DNA of 64,000 bases from Gari tellinella. Its lineage: Eukaryota > Mollusca > Bivalvia > Cardiida > Psammobiidae. The position numbers and the translations under genes were made by a program. Of the stretch, positions 22,190-32,029 are shown in pieces. The notes under the pieces were generated by a model. The model had not been told where the DNA came from. It saw nothing but the letters and a program-made list of their open reading frames with translations, and did not search any database. The stretch lies in contig OV277868.1 in assembly GCA_922989275.2 (NCBI GenBank), positions 55,302,216-55,366,215 on the forward strand. The letters run 5' to 3'. Each line of letters begins with the position of its first letter. Positions within the stretch are counted from its first letter, which is position 1.

Positions 22190-22345
22190 GAATAAAGTAC
22201 AAGTGACAGGTAAAGGAAGGTGTAGGTAAAACAGAAAGCTTCAAAATGAATGTTCTGTGTTACTTTCACTTTCCTTGAATGGATCTAGTCACCGGTCTTA
22301 GAAAACCAAATAGTAAACAAAGAATGAGTTGTAGTAATAGGGAGG
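22190..22345. mobile_element. Foldback MITE, GTAATAGGGAGGT terminus
   Basis: The core pairs AAGGAAGGTGTAGGTAAAAC-side sequence with GTTACTTTCACTTTCCTT imperfectly. The right end AGTTGTAGTAATAGGGAGGT matches the 26771-26964 family TIR with few changes. Confidence 0.55.
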
Positions 22346-22364
22346 TTTTTACTGTATGCACAGT

Positions 22365-22560
22365 CAAACCTGTCTTCAGCTACCACTAAAAATCGACATA
22401 TATGTATGTGTAGTGTTCATTGCAGGTTGCGACTTAATGCAGGACAAAAGTAATACAGAATGTTCATATAGGAGCCTTCTGTTTTATTTTTGTCATGCGT
22501 TTAGCGGCACTCTCTCTTAAAAGATCACCCGGCATCTTCGGTCAGTGGTCGATTTTAACA
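22365..22560. mobile_element. Foldback MITE with AGGACAAAAGTAAT core
   Basis: Eroded termini: AGCTACCACTA at left, CAGTGGTCGATT at right. The core at 22441-22498 pairs GGACAAAAGTAATACAGAA with TTCTGTTTTATTTTTGTC. Confidence 0.55.
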
Positions 22561-22562
22561 GG

Positions 22563-22814
22563 GGAGAATACGTTATTCTTTCCCGTTTAAACGCACACCA
22601 ATCGCAAACGAATTGCAGTAAAAAATATAAAATTACAACTTTTTGATAATTCTGAGTATCCGTTTTAATCTGAGTGGCAAACAGTTTGGAGCCTGATCAG
22701 ACGCCGGGTTCAGACGCCGGGTTACCCGGCGTCTGATCAGGCTCCAAACTGATTGCAATGGAAATTCTAGTTTTAACGTACAATCGTTTATGGGGAAAGA
22801 ATAACGCATTCTCC
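22563..22814. mobile_element. 252-bp foldback MITE, GGGAAAGAATAACG termini
   Basis: TIRs of about 22 bp (GGAGAATACGTTATTCTTTC at left, GAAAGAATAACGCATTCTCC at right). Core 22679-22756 is CAAACAGTTTGGAGCCTGAT to ATCAGGCTCCAAACTGATTG. The left arm carries a 13-bp tandem duplication, CAGACGCCGGGTT twice (22698-22710, 22711-22723), absent from sister copies. Confidence 0.8.
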
Positions 22815-22820
22815 TCTGTA

Positions 22821-22945
22821 TTCAGGAACGGGGCGTTCGGAACAATAAGTCCCCATTACTTTTTCCGTCACAATTGTGTAACTATTACACACTTGTGTAG
22901 GGAAAAGTAATGGAGACCTATTGTTCCGAACGCTCCATTCCTGAA
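22821..22945. mobile_element. Foldback element with 45-bp arms
   Basis: The left arm (22821-22866) includes GCGTTCGGAACAATA; the right arm (22901-22945) includes TATTGTTCCGAACGC. The loop has CACAATTGTGTA and TACACACTTGTG. It abuts the neighbouring MITEs at both ends. Confidence 0.75.
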
Positions 22946-23100
22946 AAATAATGGAGCGTTTTTGAATGGGATAATAGCCCAGGTGTATTTTAAAATTTAA
23001 ACTTATCGTTAAAACTTTAAATAACGAAATGTCATGTTTAAACTGTGTTGCAGGTTTTATTTTGTGTTAACTTGATATAATAGTGCCTTATCCACTGTAT

Positions 23101-23348
23101 ACAGTGGAGAATCTGTTATTCTTTCCCAATAAACGCGTTTACGCTGAAACTATTATTTGCAGTGCAAACAGTTTGGAGCCATATCAGACGCCGGGTAACC
23201 CGGCGTCTGATCAGGCTCCAAACTGTTTGCCACCAAGATAAACATGAATTATCAGAATTGTCAAAAAGTTGTACTTTTCTACGTTTTAGTGTTTTGCGTT
23301 TGCGTACGTTTGCGTTTAAACGGGAAAGAATAACAGATTCTCCACTGT
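23101..23348. mobile_element. 248-bp foldback MITE with perfect 27-bp TIRs
   Basis: TIRs at 23101-23127 and 23322-23348 are perfect complements; outer sequence ACAGTGGAGAATCTGTTATT. Core 23164-23231 is the CAAACAGTTTGGAGCC hairpin with CCGGGTAACCCGG centre. Open frames on both strands here are only translations of the arms. Confidence 0.85.
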
Positions 23349-23539
23349 ATATACAGTGGAACCCATACAAAATAGAACCTCTAGATACCGGAATCTTCTC
23401 TAAACCTGACAACAACCTTAGCCCTGTTTCAATCCCTTCCATAACAATGCATTTTAACGCTTTTGAATTATTCCTACTTTGAAAAAACGGTTCCAATTTA
23501 TATATTAATGAATATGTATCATCATAAATATCTTCTATA

Positions 23540-23610
23540 TTCTAGAAGATGATAGTTTAAAGCAGGTTGATGGTAAAGCAAAATGCGCTTTAAAGGCGCA
23601 TTACGAGGGA
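23540..23610. repeat. Foldback hairpin remnant, AAAGCAGG type
   Basis: TTTAAAGCAGGTTGATGGTA followed by GCAAAATGCGCTTTAAAGGC, then broken before the second arm by a different repeat starting at 23611. Confidence 0.5.
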
Positions 23611-23790
23611 AGTTCAAAAAGTTTGATACTGGATCAATAACTTCATTATGATAAGTAAAAATTCATGTGTGTTATATCATTTTAAAAGAAAACTTCTTTG
23701 CCGAAACAGTGATATAATGTACGAAAAGATCGCAATACTTGATCAGCCCAAACATGAACCTAAATGACCCCTCCTGAAGGACATTGGTCC
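23611..23790. repeat. Possible mariner-like terminus and flank
   Basis: GGGAAGTTCAAAAAGTTTGA with a following TGGATCAATAACTTC resembles a mariner-type end. A diverged relative, TTTCAAAAAGTATTTTTACT then TGATCAATAACTCC, is at 29075-29130. An inverted match to 23750-23785 (GGGGTCATTTAGGTCCATGT) sits at 26541-26560. No transposase is readable. Confidence 0.35.
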
Positions 23791-25475
23791 TTTTTTGTGT
23801 ATTGTTGGGTTAATTTTCTGAATACAATTTTATACTATAATAATTTTTACGGCTTTATTATTTTGAATAAGTTTATGAAATTTTATGTAAAAATAAATTC
23901 AGACAATTAGGCGAACACTTCACAGTTTTACATGTCATTATTATATAATTTTTTTAAAATAGAGTTAATACTAAACACGTACTGAAAATATAATAAAAAA
24001 GTTAACCTACTGTTATGTATAAAAGTAGTTAGTGAAATCACAAACTCATTTTTTATATAAAGCCAGGCTATAATTCAAGCCATTCAAGGAGATCCTCAAG
24101 TTTTAAAATCAAAATGTAGATATACTGATCTAGAACATTTTCATAGCGTTCGAACAAACATGTCCACTTTCGTCAATAGCAAAATAAGAAATGTTGTTTT
24201 TGAAAAATTGAGATTTTAGACAGTTAACCCTTTCAATATGTCAATACGTTCGGTTACCCTAACCCTAATGCTAGAGCCCAAAGCTTGATCTGTGTTTTAT
24301 CGGGCGTTCTATGAGGCGACAGTGTCTTTAGCCGGACACTTATTAAGGCATGAACAAAATATACAGACTAGATTAAATATATATGAATTTTCCTTGGGCT
24401 ATCTTGCCTGATGATTGAGCATGAAACTACATAAAAACTATCTAAGATGGATGCAACTAACTAAAAGTGGATGAGATACTTTTCCCACAAAACTTATACA
24501 TGTAACTATAATCAAACAATAGTCTCGTACTCTCAAACTGTTTGAGCACGGTGCAGGTTGGGCTGTTAACTGATGTATGCTCAGCGTTGTTTCTGCTGAG
24601 CTAAAATATGGTGAAAACTGATGTTGAGCTGTTTGACGAGCGCTATTGCTCAGCGTTGGTGTGGCTAATGATGAACTGTATCACCAGCGCTATTCTAAAG
24701 AAGACTGCTCGGCGTTGTTGAACCTATATGATGATATCTAGTCTCGAACAGATTGCTCAGCGTTGTCTCTGCTGAACTACCAAGCCTTGGTTCTACTACA
24801 GCTCTATAACATCAATGTTCCAGCTTGTCTTGGAACCTCTATGACGTATAGTCGATCTGTAGCAAACGTTAACTCTTCAATAATAACTGTTTTCAGTCCC
24901 ATACAAATCTCAATGATCTGAAGGAACGTACTAGCGAGCTATTATTAAAAGTAAGCTATCCCGTTAATAGCTTGTGGAGAAAATTGTAGTGCGAACGAAT
25001 TAGCAATCTCCATGTGTTCAATTTCCCTACAGATTATATTCACCAACCATCTAACATTGAACAGTTCTTTCAATGTACAGAAATTATTCTAAAATGTTGA
25101 TTATTCGTAATAATTAAGAAGTTGAAAACTTTTACTTTTAAACCAGCGAGTTATAAACTTTGCTTATGTTTAAAATGTCCAGTACAGAAAAATAATGACT
25201 TTAAAGCTTATTTGAGAGATAATACACAAAATTCAGTTTTTGGTATACAAAGGATAAATGATTACATTAGACAAAGAACAAAAACGTACTACGTGCGATG
25301 TCTTCGCACTGTTTCTACATAAATCAACTGGCAATATACACATATGTTTAAGAGGCTTAATAACTACACAAAGATTATTTCTGACACAATAGAAATACTT
25401 TTTTATTAACAGTACAATAATCATAGACATAAACTAATAAATTTCAGATTTGTTTTGAAATTGTACTACATGTAT
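23791..25475. other. No gene recognised
   Basis: AT-rich sequence. GCTCAGCGTTG recurs at 24579-24589, 24648-24658, 24707-24717 (one change) and 24755-24765 with shrinking spacing. A two-unit CCCTAACCCTAA stretch at 24258-24269 is too short to be called telomeric. I see no domain in the short frames. Confidence 0.5.
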
Positions 25476-25576
25476 TTAAGGTGGTTCGACAGCGGGCGGC
25501 CCGCATCTCGAGTTCCGGAAATGCTGATGACTTTCACCTGATCTTTGCGACACGTGCTTATAGTAGTACATTGTAT

Positions 25577-25648
25577 TCTCTGTTAGCGCAGTTGGTACGG
25601 TGATTGACTTGCAATAGAAAGGTTCTAGGTTCGATTCCCACTCGCTTC
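25577..25648 (+). repeat. tRNA-like segment inside the 1-kb element
   Basis: A box TTAGCGCAGTTGGTA and B box GGTTCGATTCC are correctly ordered. The anticodon stem does not pair, so this is SINE-like or a decayed tRNA rather than a working gene. Confidence 0.45.
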
Positions 25649-25814
25649 AAAACTTTGTTTTAAACAAATTGTCCGATTTTAGTGACTAGTCAATTCATAA
25701 CGCAGTGATCAAAGGACAGGCTATGTTTAGTCTAGTAATAATGAATAATATCAGATGCAAGTATAGTCAAGTGACAGCTAAATTTGTGAGGATTTATAGC
25801 CTATATAGTGACAG

Positions 25815-25915
25815 ATGGCAGCTTAACACAGGACAAAAGTAATGCTAAAAGATAGCTCCTAAAGGAGCTTTTATGCATTACTTTTGTTACATGTATGCAT
25901 TAAGCAGTCACTTGC
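25815..25915. repeat. Foldback hairpin, ACAAAAGTAATGC type
   Basis: GGACAAAAGTAATGC pairs with GCATTACTTTTGTTAC, with AGCTCCTAAAGGAGCT as the palindromic centre. Outer GCAGCTTAA and TTAAGCAGTC also pair. Confidence 0.65.
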
Positions 25916-26770
25916 CTTTAAAGATCTACAGGCTACCGTATTCATTGGTCCCTTATTACAGGTTTGACTTATGGTATTATTTGGAGCTGACGGCATTTTA
26001 AAGTTGAACTCAAGGGAAGTTACTCGTTTTGTGTTAACATTTTGTCAGAATTTCAGGAAATCATGTATAAAATGTAAATTCTACTGTATATTTTCATTAC
26101 ATTTTTGTGACTAGTAGAACTAAGTTTTATCTATCTAATAAGAGTAAAATTAGTGTATGTCAAACAAATAGATTTTTGGTAATTTAAGATTTAAAATATT
26201 GATATTTCCAGAAAATATGTCATGAAATACTTTTGTTTGCCCAATATCCTATAGGCTATGTACAGTTTACTTGAATGTACAGAAAGTATTGAGTTATATC
26301 GTTCTATAAAGAAAATATTCCTGTTTATTAAAAAAGGAGCTTTTCTCGACAAAAGGTCCTGTCAGAAAAAAACGGCACTGTAACTTTTATTTATTTTAAC
26401 GATTTTTCACTCTCCATATGGTATATTTCAATTTAATCAAGGTTTCAAAGAATTCTGACACAGAATAAGCTGACCCGCGAACCACCTTAAGAATATTCCA
26501 CGTCAAAATAATGTCTGCCAATTGCATTGTTCAAGTGTCCTTGAGAAGGGGTCATTTAGGTCCATGTTTACGTGCACCTATCTGCCATGTATACTAAGCG
26601 TTACCTTTTTTTCAATATAAATGGATAAATTAATTTCCATAATTAACCACACCTGTTGTATATATATAAACAGCTACAAACGACTAAGCATAACTTTTCT
26701 CACCGCTGTCCCAGATGTTATCCCTACATATTGTTTTCAGTGATTAGTTTGCTGGTAACACATTATAGAA

Positions 26771-26964
26771 AAACCTCTCTATTACAACCACTAAAAAGAA
26801 GGTTAAATTATTCATCAAAAGAAGGTAACAGCTAACAGCAAGGTGAACGTAACACGGAAAGTTCATGCATGAGCTTTCTGTTTTACGTTCACCTTGCTTT
26901 AAGCAGTTATCTGCCTGAAACATCTGATAATTACAACAATTAAGTGGTCGTAATAGAGAGGTTT
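26771..26964. mobile_element. 194-bp foldback MITE, best copy of its family
   Basis: TIRs at 26771-26792 (AAACCTCTCTATTACAACCA) and 26943-26964 are complementary with one mismatch. The core pairs AGCAAGGTGAACGTAA with TTACGTTCACCTTGCT around TTCATGCATGAG. Related MITEs are at 20901-21094, 22190-22345 and 22365-22560, each with different core-arm sequence. Confidence 0.8.
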
Positions 26965-27459
26965 TATTGTACTTTAATTAACTAAGAACATGCTTGATTA
27001 GACAAAACCAAAAAGTAAGGTTTTTGTAATTTGTAACTACCAAACATACTGTCAAACCATGCAGAAAACGAATATAAAGAATTTGAATGGTGCTTCTGTG
27101 ACAGACGATCAAATATGATGCGACATCTGGAAACGTAATTACATTTACCGTTCGCCCTAGTTTGCCAGCCAATGAAAGGGCTCTATTGCAGCGAGAAATG
27201 AAAAAATATATCGCATATTCGTTCAGCTTTGTACCGGGTATGGAAGAAATAAAGCAGTTTATGAACACGGTTATGGACGCCTCGCGCTAAGGCGGGGCTA
27301 AGCGCATTATTACTTCATTAGACAGCCATCGCTCAGCTGGGAAATAGACATACTACGTACATGTATGGAAGTTACATAGTATAGTATAACCTATGTTTAA
27401 CGACCATGATTCAGTGAAGATGTATGACTATGTTAAAGAACGCTGTAGATAGGCGACTA

Positions 27460-27545
27460 GTTAATTTAATGCATAATCAAATTAATACAGAAGGCTCACA
27501 ACTGACCTTTGTGTATTACTTTTGTCCTGTATTAAGTCATTGAAC
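27460..27545. repeat. Decayed foldback core
   Basis: AATTAATACAGAAGGCTCA and TGTGTATTACTTTTGTCCTG are recognisable relatives of the 22441 and 25815 cores, with weak pairing. Confidence 0.4.
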
Positions 27546-28139
27546 CCTATAGGCGAGGAGTACTCTCGTCATTTACAATGTACCAGTTAATGGTAAACTT
27601 GTCATGCGTAAACATTGTAGCACCACATCATAGAGCTTCTATTACAAACAAATGGACTCGACTGAATGAGAAATTGGAATTGTCTTTTATAAGTGTTGGA
27701 GTTGAAAGGGTTAAACAGCCACCTGTATCTTCTTTTGTGTAATCGCTAGTTACAAAGGTTTGACTGTAAAACGTTTCGAAAGCGGCCATCAGAAATGGAG
27801 TGGGTTTATTCTCAATAATAGAAACTAAGGTGGCTATTCGTCAATGCATTAGAATAGCAATACAGAAAGATTCCATATGCGTTTCTGCTTGCGTTAAAAA
27901 GCCACTCGTCTTTAACGCCTTCGGAGCCACAGGGCACAGGCATTACTTTATTAACAGCGCAGTCCAGATCGATGTCATCTAACAGGTGATCTTAAACCGG
28001 CTAACTTCTTTTCCTATACAGTTTTCAAGCTACAACCTTATAATGTGGCAGTGTAGTGTTTGCACATATAGATCTACCATAGATGTACATGTGCACAGGA
28101 TTTTGATTTGCTTTAATTTTTCACAAAATTACAGCAAGC
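27546..28139. other. No gene recognised
   Basis: Contains a foldback flank remnant (AACAGCCACCTGTATCTTC, then ACAAAGGTTTGACTGTA) at about 27715-27775. Nothing coding is supported. Confidence 0.45.
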
Positions 28140-28156
28140 GGGGGGGGGGGGGGGGG
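28140..28156. repeat. G17 homopolymer
   Basis: Uninterrupted G run followed by CGCG; length is likely to be unreliable. Confidence 0.9.
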
Positions 28157-28252
28157 CGCGATATGTAAATTTTGTTGAACGGTATGAAAACTAGGGTGAA
28201 CGATAACTGCCATACACCGTCCAACGCGCCATATTCGAGGCAACGGTAAATC

Positions 28253-28353
28253 AGTTATAGTTCATTTGTTTGAAAATTATGCAACATAACCTGTTCGCTC
28301 CCTACGGTCGCTCCAGGTTATATTGCATAATTTTCAAAAAATGAACTATAACT
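28253..28353. repeat. Foldback with 40-bp arms
   Basis: AGTTATAGTTCATTTGTTTG at 28253 pairs with the AATGAACTATAACT end at 28353. The arms are nearly perfect and the loop has CGCTCCCTACGGTCGCTC. No TIR beyond the arms. Confidence 0.75.
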
Positions 28354-28417
28354 AATACATATGTATTTTCCATTTAAAAGAAGCCGATACCGAGTCACTC
28401 AGTGCCTGATCTTATGC

Positions 28418-29062
28418 TAGTCATCTCTCTCTTTCTCTCTCTCTGTCTCTTCCGTTCTCTCTGTATCTTTCCCTATTTTTCCCTCTTTTTCTATTTTTTA
28501 TCTCTCTCTCTCGATCTGTCTTTACCTCTCTGTATGTACGTCTGTCAATCTGTTTCTATCTCTCTGTGTCTGTTTCATCGTCTCTTTTTGTGTGTGTGTC
28601 TTTCTTTGTCAGCCTCTGTCTTATTTTTATTTTTCGCTTTGTATCCGTGTCTGTCTGTGTCTCTGTCTGTCCGTATCTGTTTATATATGTTTGTCTCACT
28701 GTAAATATCTGTTTCTCTTTGTATGTATATCTGCATCTCTCTCTCTCTCTGTATGTTTCTTTTTTGTCACTACCTCTGTCTGTCACTCCATATCTCTCTG
28801 TGTTTGCCTTCCTATGTATATATATATGTCTCTTTATCTCTATCACCTTTTATCTGTCTCTCTCGTGTTTTCTTTTGTTTTATCTGTGTCTCTATATATT
28901 ACTCTCTATTTCTCTGTCTCTGCCCCAGGCATTGCCTCTCTACCTCTTTCCGTCTATATGTCTCTCTTTGTATTTGTCTCTGTCTTTCTATGTCTATCTT
29001 TGTCTCTCTGTCTCTGTATATATTGTCTTCTTCTGTCTCTCTATGTTGTCTTTCTGTCTATT
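28418..29062. repeat. Pyrimidine-rich CTCTGTCT low-complexity tract
   Basis: About 640 bp of imperfect (TCTC/TGTC)n on the plus strand. Long open frames in all three plus frames (Ser/Leu/Cys/Val rich) and one on the minus strand come from the absence of A-containing stop codons. They are not genes. Confidence 0.9.
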
Positions 29063-29130
29063 TTGTCTGTACGGAGATGTTTCAAAAAGTATTTTTACTT
29101 GATCAATAACTCCGATATAATACGTGCAGA

Positions 29131-29926
29131 AATGCATTTGTATATATATAATGTAGAATGTTATATGTTATGCATATAGATAGTTCTGTTCATCTCTATG
29201 TCCTTCCATGCCCCTCTCTCTTTCGCTCTATCTCTCTCATGTGCCATAGATAACGTCATATATATCGAATTAGAGAGTGGATCGAACATCTAAGCTCCTG
29301 ATAGTCGATGGTCAGAAAAGTGTCATCTAGATAAGTATAAAGTTTACACTTGCCGCTTATTTTAACAAGAACTGTATAACAGTAAGTGACAAATGGCCCC
29401 GTAGCGTTTTGTCACATAAATAAGTTATTTTGGCTGTAAAATAACTACTACAGCAGGTATGGTACTTCTTCTTGTTGTTGTGATGAAAATATACAAAGCA
29501 ATCATTTATTTCTAGAATTTTACCCAGAGGTATCCCCGTTGTGGAATTAACTCTATGAGAACTGTAAATGACATTGTCCTTTGTCTAACACGACCAACTG
29601 TACTAAGCGAATGAGCTTCTTGAGTTGAGTTCAAATGTAAACAAATGCAGTCTCTATCACATGTAGTTCCAGTGTTTTGGAGAATAGGTTCATTCAGCAG
29701 GAACATATTGTTCGTCGCAAAACCCTGCGGCTAAAAGGGGGAGTAATCCATGCAGCAGATCTCTCAGTTAGCCAGTGACCAAGCTGACTGACAGTTGGCG
29801 AAACTGTCTGGGGAAAACCCTTTCTTAAGGAAATGTAAAAAGGACTACTGTACCCCCTCTCTACAACGAAATCCAATGGGCGGAGGGAGTCGTTATAGGG
29901 AGAGAAACTTAGGATTTTGCTTACAT
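29131..29926. other. No gene recognised
   Basis: Unique-looking AT-rich sequence. The end (GGAGGGAGTCGTTATAGGGAG at 29883 onward) is shared with 56910-56930, the flank of another foldback element. Confidence 0.45.
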
Positions 29927-29929
29927 TTG

Positions 29930-30077
29930 CAAACAGCTTGACTCCAGATCAGATTTAGTGCGTCCTCTGATCTGGCTATTTGCTGTTTGCAAACGTTTAT
30001 GATCGAAAAATAAGAATAAGAATACGAATTTGACTTACGCAAAAGTGTTGCCGAAGTTGTTTAGTAAAACGGGCCCC
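29930..30077. mobile_element. Chimeric foldback: two different hairpin arm types
   Basis: The left arm is the TTGACTCCAGATCAG type (like 53888 and 56954). The right arm, CTGATCTGGCTATTTGCTGT, and following flank are those of the 52013-52257 element, ending at GTTTAGTAAAACGGGCCCC. The arms pair only in the shared parts (GCAAACAG and CCAGATCAG). Confidence 0.65.
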
Positions 30078-30240
30078 ATATCCCCTAGAGATACCAACTA
30101 TGGTAATTTACAATATATTAAGGTAACAATGTGTCCGGTACACCATTCAGCTCATTATGTATTTGACTGCATTAGGAATAAACTATTGGAAATAAATTAT
30201 CTTCAATAATGCTTGGGATGGTGAAATGTCGTGTACCAAA

Positions 30241-30400
30241 CTTTAACCCATTTGTGCCAACGATTCCATGTATGGAACATAGGCAAACAGTGTAGACTCA
30301 ATATAAAACAAAACGAAAATGAAAATGTTGAACAGGCATCCCTTTGGTAAAAAATTGACTAATCCAATATATAAACCCACTGGACACACATGGGGTAAAT
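30241..30400. mobile_element. Foldback MITE lacking its hairpin (relative of 40361-40590)
   Basis: TTTAACCCATTTGTGCCAAC, a small palindrome TTCCATGTATGGAA, then AGGCAAACAGTGTAGACTC and the same AT-rich right half as 40470-40580. The DNA for the main hairpin is deleted. Confidence 0.6.
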
Positions 30401-30579
30401 GTTGTGTATGAGTATCTCTACAGTAGCAATTTTTTTTTTTCACTGTAAACAAAAATTTGGGGACATTTGTCACTTTCTGTATCAAAATTCTCGTTCCTTA
30501 TTAATATTTCTCACCTACTAAGCATAAAGTGCCTATTTAACACATTATTTCTAGTGATTTAAGGCAACAAATCTTATCA

Positions 30580-30985
30580 AAACAGAATTTCCTTGATATC
30601 ACTTGAACCTCTAAATTATAGTGTCCTTTCTCTCACTTGACCTAAAGTGTAGTGCGTTCAAGAGCATCACAATTGTAGTACACATGTCAAATATTAAGTA
30701 TCTATTACATGTAGTTAAAGTTATGACCAAACTTGGATGCAGGCTATTTGACCTCTAAATGACCTCGATATTATTCCGGACATGACCCAAGTTTAACATG
30801 GCTAAAAGGTTATCTTTGAGTTGGGTACAATATTCCACATATAGGCTCTCTATTACATGAAGTTTCAAACTTATGACCTAGGCTAAATTCAGCTTATTTG
30901 GCTTCTAGATTACATTGACATTTGAGTGACATGACCCATGCTTTAATTGGCGTAATGGTTTCTTCAGTAAATAATTAATGCCAGA
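30580..30985. repeat. Diverged tandem repeat, about 149-bp period
   Basis: CTATTACATGTAGTTAAAGT at 30702 matches CTATTACATGAAGTTTCAAA at 30851. TATTTGACCTCTAAATGACC and TATTTGGCTTCTAGATTACA likewise align. Two to three eroded units. Confidence 0.45.
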
Positions 30986-31367
30986 AATGTAAACCTCTAT
31001 ATAAATTAAAATATTTGAAAAACCCGTCCAATAAAACTTAAACCTTGAAATTTGGGGCAAAAAGGCTAAGTCACATGCCAAAAATTAAAAACTATTAAAA
31101 TTGTTTTTAAAAATTAACATCACAGCATCAATGCTTGACCCCCCAAATACCTCCATACAAAATGTCGGTGTTTTGAACATTTAACTTCACAGCATTAGTG
31201 TTTGACATAAAATATTATTTGGTTTTATTGACCTGTCAAAATTTGAATATTCATACGTCACAAAAAGGATATATTTAGTTTCGGTATAAAGTCGATACTT
31301 TCCGTTTTGATTTACGGATAGGAACTGAAGGATATTGTGCATTATGTGTCGAATTTAAATCAATAAT

Positions 31368-31444
31368 CGAGTTAGAGTAGTTGGTAGCGAGTACGGGTAT
31401 TTGTAAAAGGATGAAAGGTTGTGGGTTCGATCCCCGTTAGGTTT
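31368..31444 (+). repeat. tRNA-like segment
   Basis: A box TTAGAGTAGTTGGTAG and B box GGTTCGATCCC are in tRNA order, followed by T-rich sequence as at a Pol III terminator. The stems pair poorly. Probably a SINE head or tRNA relic. Confidence 0.45.
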
Positions 31445-31629
31445 TATTTCTTTTTTTATTACAATTATTTAAAAAAAAAAATTAAAGTTACTTTACTTGA
31501 ATTGTACAACATCGACATAGTGATGTGCGATAGATAACCTAAACGTTACACTTTGTAAACTATTAAAAGTTTTTAATGTACATGTATGTAAAATGTGACC
31601 CGATGTGGTCTCTCAAAGCTAGATAACAA

Positions 31630-31830
31630 ATGCCTTAACTCATTTATCACTGAAACCTTTAATGGACTCTTCTAGGTTGCAATTAATTCTAGTCACTGTA
31701 TGACAACTAAATGGCAAATAGTGTATCCCTGATTCAAAAGGCTCATTCAGAAACCCTCTGATCGTGGTATTTACTGTTTGTATGGGACAAGTGTATAGGT
31801 ACACTCTTCGTGAATGACTATAATACATAA
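31630..31830. repeat. Dispersed hairpin repeat, relative of 1247-1655
   Basis: TGGCAAATAGTGTATCCCTG and CCCTCTGATCGTGG, TATGGGACAAGTGTA, GGTACACT blocks align with 1440-1545. Confidence 0.5.
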
Positions 31831-32029
31831 ATCAGATCCAAAGTGATTTCAATCCATTCTTCTTCTTCTTCTTGCAGACTCGTATGTACCAAATAATAAA
31901 AATATTAATAACTAGAACGGCTATCACTAAAGGTGATAAATACCCCACTATGCAGCACTCTGTCACACTCTGCAGACGTTTTCAATGAGGTTTGACAATG
32001 GCAGGGTGCTGCCACCATCATAAAAACTT

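Larger units (their letters stand above)
25476..26490. mobile_element. 1.0-kb non-autonomous element, TTAAGGTGGTTCG termini
   Basis: TTAAGGTGGTTCG at 25476-25488 is exactly mirrored by CGAACCACCTTAA at 26478-26490. If TTAA is the target duplication the TIR begins GGTGGTTCG, which would fit a piggyBac-type TTAA insertion, but TIR-only evidence is weak. Inside lie a tRNA-like segment (25577-25648) and a foldback hairpin (25815-25915). No transposase frame. Confidence 0.65.

Noticed and set aside
23116..23496. Overlapping open frames on both strands with similar Arg-rich sequences
   Set aside because: They translate the two arms of a foldback element; the similarity between strands is due to the inverted repeat.
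24258..24269. Interstitial telomere (CCCTAACCCTAA)
   Set aside because: Only two units; expected by chance in 64 kb of AT-rich DNA.
28402..29179. Several overlapping open frames of 96-195 codons
   Set aside because: They come from a CT/GT-rich low-complexity tract that lacks stop codons; composition is Ser/Leu/Cys/Val only.
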